From the IMG/VR virus record IMGVR_UViG_3300044675_002751, positions 24,090-88,089 of that record: DNA of 64,000 nt; one strand, given 5' to 3'. How positions within the stretch are numbered: the stretch's first letter is position 1; each line of letters opens with the position of its first letter. The DNA is from a virus. A program made the position numbers and the translations under genes. Positions 7,882 through 16,400 of this stretch are shown here, piece by piece. The notes beneath the pieces were generated by a model that was given only the letters and a program-made list of their open reading frames with translations, made no database searches and was not told the DNA's origin.

Positions 7882-8288
7882 AAGTATCTTTTGATTTTGA
7901 CGGCACCCTGGAGTTTCAAAATGTCCAGAAATATGCCAAGCAGCTTCTTGAACAAGGAGTTGAAGTGTGGGTGGTTACCACCAGGTGGGATGAAAACCAC
8001 AAACATAAATACCCCATGAACGCCACACTGGACGATCTCTGGGAAGTAGTTGACAGAATAGGTATACCAAGACATCAGGTAAGGTTTACCTGCATGGAGT
8101 GGAAGCACACTTATCTAAAAGGGACCAACTTTATTTGGCACCTTGATGACAATGAAACAGAGTTTGATCATGCTAGAAAAAATCAATGCAACGTACCCAT
8201 GGTATCTGTAGACATGAACGGCTGGCAAGATAAATGTGATAGGTTACTAGAAGAGCGTATAAATCAAAATCAAACTACTGCATCATGA
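7878..8288 (+). CDS. HAD-superfamily phosphohydrolase
   Basis: 136 residues. HAD motif I is SFDFDGTL (D6, D8), near the N-terminus as usual; motif II is probably VVTTR; the C-terminal acidic pair is in WHLDDNE. This is a minimal HAD core without a cap domain, the size of small phage phosphatases that act on nucleotides or nucleic-acid 3'/5' phosphates. Substrate unknown. It overlaps the tiny membrane gene by 4 bases and the following small gene by 4 bases. Confidence 0.85.
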   Translation: MKVSFDFDGTLEFQNVQKYAKQLLEQGVEVWVVTTRWDENHKHKYPMNATLDDLWEVVDRIGIPRHQVRFTCMEWKHTYLKGTNFIWHLDDNETEFDHARKNQCNVPMVSVDMNGWQDKCDRLLEERINQNQTTAS

Positions 8289-8452
8289 CTATGAAACGAT
8301 TATCTACAGGATTATTTATCCTATTTGGAGCTGCGGCTGCTTATGATTATTACAACTGTGGCACTACAGCAGCTGCCTGGGGCGTACTAGCTATCACAGC
8401 TTTTGGCTTCTGGATGGAAAGCACTATTAAAGAACATCTTAAAAAACAGTAA
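8285..8452 (+). CDS. Small membrane protein with two hydrophobic segments, 55 aa
   Basis: Starts in an ATGA overlap with the HAD gene and ends in TAATG overlapping the thyX start. A short basic N-terminus (MTMKRLS) is followed by TGLFILFGAAAAYDYY and AAAWGVLAITAFGFWM, compatible with two membrane helices, then a polar tail ending HLKKQ. Overlap at both ends makes it a credible gene despite its length. Function unknown. Confidence 0.65.
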   Translation: MTMKRLSTGLFILFGAAAAYDYYNCGTTAAAWGVLAITAFGFWMESTIKEHLKKQ

Positions 8453-9216
8453 TGAGTAACACTGTAGAACTGTTAGGATACTACGGAGGAGACAAAGAAC
8501 ATGCAATGAGTGCATGGACTTCTACCAGCCGTGATTACAAAAGCAAGAAAGAACGCATGCCAGGTTTGCTAAAAATGTTAGCATCAGAGGGACATCACAC
8601 TCCCTTTGAAAAGAGTACGTTGCATTTTCTGGTCAACACAGACATTGCTACGCACATCCACCTCATTAAACACAGGGTGGGTGTATCGGTCAACGCTGAG
8701 TCAGCTCGATATAAAGAGCTCAAGGAAGATAAGTTTTATATTCCTGAAGACTGGACATTAGTAAGCAGATTTGATGACGTCTATTTGAATGATGATGACG
8801 CAGAACCTACTACAGCACTTAATAAAACTCGGTGCTATGAATATGATAGTGCATTAAACGCACTTCTTGAAGATGCTGATAGTTCAGAACAAAGTGAAAC
8901 GTGGCATGGACTATTAGAAGCATATACTAAACTAGGTAACAAATTGTACCATGCTGCTCTTGAAGATTTAACACCTGTTTTGGGACGCAAGCGTGCTAAA
9001 GAGTCCGCCAGATTCTTTAAGACCTACAACTCTCAGATTTGTGCTGATGTACAGTTTAACTTCCGCAGCTTTATGCATTTCCAGGGTTTACGCAACTCTG
9101 AGCATGCTCAATTGGAAGTTAGAGAAGTAGCTCAGCAAATGCTGAAGCTTGTACAAGACATCCCAGGTAATCCATTTATACAATCACTTAAAGCTTTTGG
9201 TTATGATTCTCAGTGA
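8452..9216 (+). CDS. thyX: Flavin-dependent thymidylate synthase ThyX
   Basis: 254 residues. ThyX makes dTMP from dUMP using FAD, NADPH and methylene-tetrahydrofolate. The signature is visible as KHRVGVSVNAESARY (residues 73-87), with HTPFEKSTLHF preceding it as in the family. Relative to the standard RHRX7S motif it has Lys for the first Arg and one extra residue before the Asn (X8), a variation I believe occurs in some phage ThyX proteins. The C-terminal part contains NFRSFMHFQGLRNSEHAQLEVREVA, the usual nucleotide-binding end; only part of that stretch is motif. Coupled to the upstream membrane gene and, by a 14-base overlap, to dcd. Confidence 0.95.
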   Translation: MSNTVELLGYYGGDKEHAMSAWTSTSRDYKSKKERMPGLLKMLASEGHHTPFEKSTLHFLVNTDIATHIHLIKHRVGVSVNAESARYKELKEDKFYIPEDWTLVSRFDDVYLNDDDAEPTTALNKTRCYEYDSALNALLEDADSSEQSETWHGLLEAYTKLGNKLYHAALEDLTPVLGRKRAKESARFFKTYNSQICADVQFNFRSFMHFQGLRNSEHAQLEVREVAQQMLKLVQDIPGNPFIQSLKAFGYDSQ

Positions 9217-9739
9217 CAAGACTATTCTACAAGAGATAGCAGCAGGTAATATTGTAATTGATCCACTCAATCTTGCACATGTAAACCCAAACAGTGTAGA
9301 CTTAACGTTGGCTCCAGAGTTTAAACGTTATGCTCCTGGTGTACTAGATCCTCGTAAACCCTCAGAAATTTATTCATTTAAGATACCTGAAGAAGGTATG
9401 GTCATTGCACCTGGTGATGTATATCTCTATGCATGTAACGAACGCATTGGTGTAAAGAATAACATCCGTGCTAAGGTAGAAGGTAAATCATCATTAGGAA
9501 GACTAGGACTGTTTATTCACGTTACGGCGGGTTTTATAGACACTGGTTTTGAAGGAAGCCTGGTCCTGGAACTAGTAGCTACACGTGCTATCAAGCTTTA
9601 TCCTAATATGAAAATCTGCCAGGTAGAGTTTGCCCGGGTAGAAGGAGAAATACTAGAAACCTATGACAAGAAATCAGGAAGTAAATATCACGGACAGACC
9701 GGTGTTCAAGAATCAAAGTATCATGAAAACTTCAAGTGA
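9203..9739 (+). CDS. dcd: dCTP deaminase (dUTPase superfamily)
   Basis: 178 residues from the Met at 9203, chosen over the upstream frame start at 9149 because MILSD is the normal N-terminus of dCTP deaminases. Conserved segments are HVNPNSVDLTL, GKSSLGRLGL (94-103), AGFIDTGFEGSLVLEL with the likely catalytic Glu at 123, and a C-terminal KYHGQTGVQ tail. The enzyme deaminates dCTP to dUTP, feeding ThyX with dUMP; some family members also remove pyrophosphate. The start lies inside the end of thyX, so the two steps of the dTMP pathway are translationally coupled. Its own end overlaps the next gene. Confidence 0.9.
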   Translation: MILSDKTILQEIAAGNIVIDPLNLAHVNPNSVDLTLAPEFKRYAPGVLDPRKPSEIYSFKIPEEGMVIAPGDVYLYACNERIGVKNNIRAKVEGKSSLGRLGLFIHVTAGFIDTGFEGSLVLELVATRAIKLYPNMKICQVEFARVEGEILETYDKKSGSKYHGQTGVQESKYHENFK

Positions 9740-10304
9740 TTACTACGAAGAAGATGGTAAAATAGTTCTGACAGCAGACTTCCACATCAAACGTGGAAGC
9801 TGCTGCGGAAAGGTGTGCCGTCATTGTCCATATACTAAACCTCACACTAAAGGAAACAAAACCCTTGAAAAAATGAAAAGAGCTCTGTATTTAGATGACG
9901 TTCGTACACCTACCACTACGATCAACGGTTACGAACCGTGGTATGTTGTAAGAAACTACGAAGAGTTTGTAGGATGGATTACAGAGAACGGTATACCGGA
10001 TCTAATATCCTTTGACCATGACCTAGCTGAAGAACATGTAGAAGACTACTTCAGTCAGTTAGCTCTTAATGGATTCCAGTATCCAACATATGAAAAATAT
10101 GTAGAGAAGACTGGGCTTGACTGTGCCCGCTGGCTGGCAGAATATGTCCAGAATAACAATGCAGTGCTAAAGTCTGTATGTGTACACTCACACAATCCTG
10201 TGGGTGCAACTAACATACAGAGCTTTATCAACGGCCTGAAAAAACATATGGGATGGGAGCAAGATTGCTACCTAGGTCGTCATCCCTTTACAACCGAAAA
10301 ATAA
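9723..10304 (+). CDS. DUF5522-like Cys cluster fused to a cyclic-phosphate-processing receiver domain
   Basis: 193 residues from the Met at 9723, preferred over the frame's earlier Met because it gives the short overlap with dcd seen throughout this block. Residues 20-37 (FHIKRGSCCGKVCRHCPY) match the Cys-rich core of DUF5522. Residues 55-165 match the cyclic-phosphate-processing receiver (cREC) domain: LYLDDVRTP, LISFDHDL (95-101), a T-G-x-D-x-A-R-W helix and VHSHNPVGATN (154-164). cREC proteins are predicted to act on cyclic phosphates at RNA ends or nucleotides. A Met at 9873 could produce the cREC part alone. Both family calls are by motif only. Confidence 0.75.
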   Translation: MKTSSDYYEEDGKIVLTADFHIKRGSCCGKVCRHCPYTKPHTKGNKTLEKMKRALYLDDVRTPTTTINGYEPWYVVRNYEEFVGWITENGIPDLISFDHDLAEEHVEDYFSQLALNGFQYPTYEKYVEKTGLDCARWLAEYVQNNNAVLKSVCVHSHNPVGATNIQSFINGLKKHMGWEQDCYLGRHPFTTEK

Positions 10305-10309
10305 AATAA

Positions 10310-10480
10310 ATGTTTGAAGTAAAAGTGATACTGATCAGTTCCTCAGAAATGTTATTTGGAACAATGCTCGACACAGGAGAAATGGAAGTAGAAGAAAGTA
10401 TGTGGGTAAAGTTTACCAGGTTCCGTTTAGGACTGATATTCTTTACCCTTGACTTTACTTACTTTACTCCTAAGTTTTAA
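10310..10480 (+). CDS. Small hypothetical protein, 56 aa
   Basis: Last gene of the plus-strand block, 5 bases after the receiver-fusion gene. It reads MFEVKVILISSSEMLFGTM, then an acidic turn and a C-terminal hydrophobic strand pair (LGLIFFTLDFTYFTP). Its stop codon ends one base from the stop codon of the convergent giant gene. No family recognised; the strand-rich pattern suggests a small beta fold. Confidence 0.6.
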   Translation: MFEVKVILISSSEMLFGTMLDTGEMEVEESMWVKFTRFRLGLIFFTLDFTYFTPKF

Positions 10481-10481
10481 G

Positions 10482-13400
10482 TTACTTACGTCCAAACTCC
10501 ATCTTTCTTAAGGCAGTTACCGGGTCTACCTGAGATCCGGTAACTCCAAAGATGTCAGCTACGTCATTTAACAGTTTTGGCTGTCCCTCTTTTTGGAACC
10601 AGTAAGGACCAGCATCTCTTTTATAATAACCAGCTGGGTTATCACTTAGAAACTGACTTGTGTGATCCAAGAATTCCAAAGGTTTCTTAATCGTAGTACC
10701 ATACAGTGTTCTAGGATCTAATATAGCACCTGATGTACTTTTGAGTACCTTCCAGTTTCTTCCTAATGTTGTTGGACCCCATGAGCCAAATGATTCTACT
10801 TCAGAAAGAGTACCCAGTGTAGCAACTAACCCATGGTTAAACAACCAACCACCGAAGTTAAAGTCATCTTGATTTAAAGCACCACTTCGTTTTCTCATCT
10901 TTTCAAACCTGTCTTCATCACCTTCTTCGTATCCAAAGACAGATGAAAGTATTATTAAAATAGCCATCTGATGAGTTATGTCTGATGCAAACTTCAGCAT
11001 GTTTCTCTTTTGTTCATCTGTTGTCCACTGCATGCTAGATGTACCATATTTCATGATATCTCTTGCCACCTGTATTACGGAGGTATAATAACCTGTACTA
11101 ACCCCGCCAAGTGCTGCACTAGGACGTGTGACCGCAACTCTGTTCATCAGCATTGATGTAAAGTAACGTTTTAAGAACATGGCTATAGACATGAGAGCAT
11201 AACGCTGTGCTTCAGGCTGGTCCATACGTGCGTATGTACCATTAAGTCTATTACCTAACTCGTGTATCCTGTTCTTAACTTCATTGAACTTTTTACCACC
11301 TGGTGCATACTCTTTGTCTATACCAGACTTAAGTTCTATCTGACCATTTACAACTTCAAATGCATCTATATAGTCTATCTCTTTAGGTTTACCATCAACT
11401 ATCTGCTCTACCTTTACATGATGCATTACACCGCTAAAGAGTTCAACAACAGTTTCTATTTCTAACCACTTTCTTGGAGACATCATAAAACTCAGACTGG
11501 CTGCATCTGATGCCAAAGAACGACCAAACTGTCCACCCATATCAGTTGCAGAACCATCACCTAATGTTGTATTAAGTACCTCTTGTGTAGGATCAAAAAT
11601 CTGCAACAGCTGCGTATCCAAAGAACGGTTGCCTGTCTTGTATAGTTGTGAAGAATATATTGAGAGCATCTTGAAAGCACGAAACTTACCACGCCGATAG
11701 CTGTTCCAGTTTATATATCTACCACTGCTGGCTTCATTCTGCAGCTGAACAATAGCACTTTGTCTGTTTTTGATAGCTGAAGGTAAGATGTTCATTGAAA
11801 ACATTCCAAAGCTAGCTAACTTAAGTAAGGCATTTATACTCTTCAAAGCAATAGGTGTATCACTTAACCAGCCTGTTTTAGTCTTACCTTCAAACTCTCT
11901 TTCATATAAGTTACCAATTGCCTTAGCCCTAACACTAGCTCCTTTTTTAGAAAGATAAGATTTGACACCAGTCTTCTGATACTGCCATTTATTAATCTTA
12001 CCCATTTCCTTAATAGCATTGTCTGGGCTGCCTACTGCTTTTTTCAAAGCTTGAGCAAAAGGATTAAGCTCAATAAGTTTTTTCTGCTTTAGACCAGAGT
12101 GCATATATCTAAGCATGCTGTCTGCTATATTCATAGACACCTGCCCTGGATCCAGAGCATAGAGACCAGTGATAGGTACCTTGTTGATTTCTTCATCAAA
12201 CATGTCTGCATAAATCAGCTGCTCAGGCTTAAAGTTTAATCCATCCTGAACATCATCTGGAGCTTTAGCAAAATACTGTTTTACACGTGTAGCCCATTCA
12301 TAAAACTTATTACCGGTCTTACTAGCCTGCAATGATTCCAAAGCAGGTTTACGGTAACGTGGTATTTGCATATACAATTTACTTTCACGAGCTAATCCTT
12401 CCTGGAACTTAAGATGATATTCTTTCATCTTTTCCAGTACAGCAAATGCTGCTGGATCTTCACGGCGTAGTTTTTCATAATCAGGATTGTAATACCTGTC
12501 ATCTACAGCTCCTTCTTCTAAAGACTTAGGTAGCCAGTTACCACGGTTATCTATAGTCTTACCCACTTCACGCTTTGTACGGAATTCTTTCTTTACACCA
12601 CGGTAGAAATAAGAAAGGTTTGGTTTACCCATAATCACTTCACCGCTGGATAATGTGATCTTTTCGTAATGATCAGGGTTGTTAGGACGTGTACGGTTCC
12701 ATATAAAAAGACGCTCATATACAATCTTGGTGTCATTAATACTTTTATCAAACACCTCTTTAGCTATATGATTATCTTTAAACCATTGCTCAAACTCAGG
12801 AGACTCTTTGAACAGCTCAACATAAGATGCAGGATCTAATAATGTAGAGGCAGAGTCGTTATCTACAGGAGCTCTGCCCATCTTACCTAAGTAGTTATTT
12901 ATAATATCTACATAGTAATCCGTAGCTTCCTTACTCTGAAGATCACCTAGCTTAGAATAAAGAGCTTGCATTTCAGTTTTAGTAAACTTATCTACGCCAA
13001 GGCTATTCTTACGTTCAATAAGCTCATCCATTCTTCCACGCTCCTCTTGAGAAAGCTTTTCACGAGCTACAATCTTTTGGAAGTAACCAGAAAGTTCATC
13101 CATTTCTTCTCTGGTAAGACCAGAGAAACCTGCCATAGAGTTACGTTTAGCAAGAGCTGCCTCTTGTAACTGACGTACTTTCTTTTTACTATTCTCAGAT
13201 ATATCTGTACCAATCACCTGACCGTCCTGGTCACGAAACCCGGTTGCTATATCAAGCATACCTTCCATTTCTTCTGAAGAGTCAACAGCTTTACGTATTT
13301 CAGGACTGAGACCGGCCATTAATTCGTTAAGATCTGCTAACACTTTATTACGTTCTTCAAAAAACTCTGGAGTGTAAGCTATAACTGTATTGTTCTTAAT

Positions 13401-16400
13401 CCACTTATCACGTTTTTCCTTATACTCATCTGACTTCTCATCTACACCATTGTCTACAAGACTCTGCTCAAAACGCTTTAAGTTAGATTCAAATAAACCC
13501 TGTATAGGAACCCATTCAAAAAAGTCTCTTGATGCTTTACGATACTCTTTTTCAATCTTAGCCAGCTCCAGATCACGACCTGTTTTTGGATTACCATTAA
13601 GATCAGTGAGAGAAGCAAGCTGAGAATACTCTCTCCAAAGAATCTTTTTCTCTTCTGCAATAAAGTCAAGTGCATCATCATCATAGTTCATAGCATCCAG
13701 TTCTTGAATCTGGTTAAGCAAGATCTGCTTACGCCTGTATGCCTCACGACCCATCTCAGAATCATAGATCTTCTCACGCTCATAGTACTCAGGTACATAC
13801 TCCTGGTGGAAATAATCTCTACGTAACTTACGCATTTCTTTGAGCTTCTGATCAGCCAAAGTCTGGTCACCATCAGCTACTGCCTGGTCATAATCATATT
13901 TAAGTTGGGCAGAGTCAGCAGTGAAGTTATTAAACTTATCTTTAAAAGACCACACCTCTTTAGTAGCAAAATTACCTTTCTCATCTATGTAAGGAACTTT
14001 TTCTAGGCTAACTATTTTACCCATCAGCTCAGAATAGTTTCTACGACTATAACCAGCTGCGTTCAATAATGGGTCAAGATCACGTACAAAATCATTTATA
14101 TTACGTTGGGCTTTGGCATCTACGTCATTATATGCATTCTTAATAAACATAGCAAAACCTCCCACAATAGGATCTGGTGAGTTTGTATATGCTTCTAAAA
14201 ATGCAGAGTAACTATTAGTGTCACCAAGTTTACCTGTCAGCATATCTTTAAGTTTTTCCTTATCAATACGCATCTTTTCATACTTTGCCTTCACTTCATC
14301 TATCTTAGCTTTAGGAGCATTCTTGGCTACAAGAGCATCTATTTCTGCAGTGTACATCCTATCAATCTCTTTAGCCAATGGTTCTAAAGCCTCGTATATA
14401 ACATCGTTTACATTATCACTATAGATCTTGTTAATGATCCTTTCTGTCTGAGCAACTGTATTTTGAACACCAGATACCACTCTTCCAAATTCTGTATTTG
14501 GATTAAGACCTGCATCAGCTAAACGGTCAACGGTTTCATTAATAAACTTATCCCAGTTACGTACAAGAAGATCATAGTAAAATATGTTCCCTATCACCTC
14601 TTTAGAATCACCTTGTTTAGCCAACTCACGGACGTGATTTAGAATACTGTCACTCAGTTTCTGCAAACGAAGCATAGAGTGTACAAAACTTTGGGTAGTC
14701 TTAGCCCTTATTGTAAGATCGTCAAAGATGTCAGCAAGTCTTTCATCTATCTCAGAGTTAGAAAGCGTAGACTTCAGTTCTTGTAACTGACCCCTACCGG
14801 TTTCATCTACCAAGAACTTACGGGCTTCGTTGTAGTTCTTGTTTTCACGTATACGTCTAATGTGATTAGACACTACATCATAAAAACGTTTTACAGAATT
14901 AGACACTCCGCTATATTCTACAGCATTAAGCTCATTCATAAAGTTACTGATATCACGGATATAATCTACCATGTCAGCTTCTGTAACAATATCAGTTGAG
15001 ATGTTGAATTTATTTCCTCTGAGCATCTCAGCCAGTTCTGCCAATGAAGTGTCAGTAGATAGCTTGTCTATATTTATAGAAGTACCAAATACCTTACGGA
15101 ACATTTGCTTTAGGGCAAATATCATCTTCTTAATAAATTCACTAAACCCAACACTATCTTTTACACCATTTATCTGATTCTGAGCTTTAGCCGTTAATCC
15201 TCTAACAATAACTTCCTCCCTGAACTTCTGATCTGTCTCATTAACCTCAGGATATAACGCCTGTACACCAGCAATAATACTTTGTCCTTCTGGAGTAGAA
15301 GCAAGTTGGTTGTAAAGATTATTAAACAGTGTAGGATTCTGAACTGCAACAGCAGCTATAAGTGGGTGAGAAAACTCATGTAGGACATTCTCTGTAGAAA
15401 AACCACCGTCTACAAAATACACCTGACCATTAAAAAAGAAAGCTTTTTCTCCTCTCCATGGATTAGATGCATTAGCAGTTATCTCGGCAGCTTGTGCTGC
15501 AGTAACCATAGTGTAAGGAACACCTAGGTTCTCAGCTATGGTATCAGCCATAGTGCGGACAATATTTTGTCCTACCTCTATCTTCTGAGCTTGTTCTGTA
15601 GGTAATGTTGGCTCACTAACAACAGGATTAGTTAACTGAGAAAGGATTACATCCCCTGTTCTATCTTCTTGTCTAAATCCTTCAGTATCTCTTTGATCTC
15701 CTTGATCTCTTCTTTGGACATCTTGTCCTGCTGATACATTGCCAACATTCCTTGAAACGTTCCCTTCACCGACTCTAGAGAGCTCGTTTCCTTCAAAGCT
15801 TTTTGATAGATTTCTTGTAGAGGACTTGTCATATTCATATTTTAGTTTTTTATATGTATCAAAATGTTTCTTGTATACAGAACGCATTAACCCCTCAAAG
15901 TAGGGATACTTGCCTGTGGCATATATGTTACCATATAATTTAGCAAGAGCTGTTGTAAAGCTAGCACCTTCACCCGACACTGTAGTGTGATTAATTTCGT
16001 GGATGATGATATGGGTCATAAGACCAGTAGCTGCTTCTGCACTTTCTATGTTAAAAGACAATGGGTTAATAAAAATAGCATCAATAACCTTACTAACATG
16101 CACACCGCCATAACTCTTATCTATAGAAACACCTGCAAAAAACTTACGGTCTGTACCTGAAAGTTTTTCATACTGGTAACCCAATTCTTTACCAGCAAAT
16201 CTTACCATATCATAGACTACAGAGCCAAAGTCACTAAAAAACTCAATAGCTCCTGGTACGGCCAGGTAATCAAAGTTAGTATTGTTATGATACTGAGGCT
16301 CATTTTCTTTAAAACCGCTGGTGTCTACAGTGTTTTTACCAAGTTCAATATCTTTATCAGCTTTAAAGCTAGAACCATATTTTTTCTCACGCTCTACTTC

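Noticed and set aside
9149-9202. Longer N-terminus for dCTP deaminase
   Set aside because: The extra 18 residues have no counterpart in the family, whose proteins begin at the MILSD-like position; the Met at 9203 fits the overlap style.
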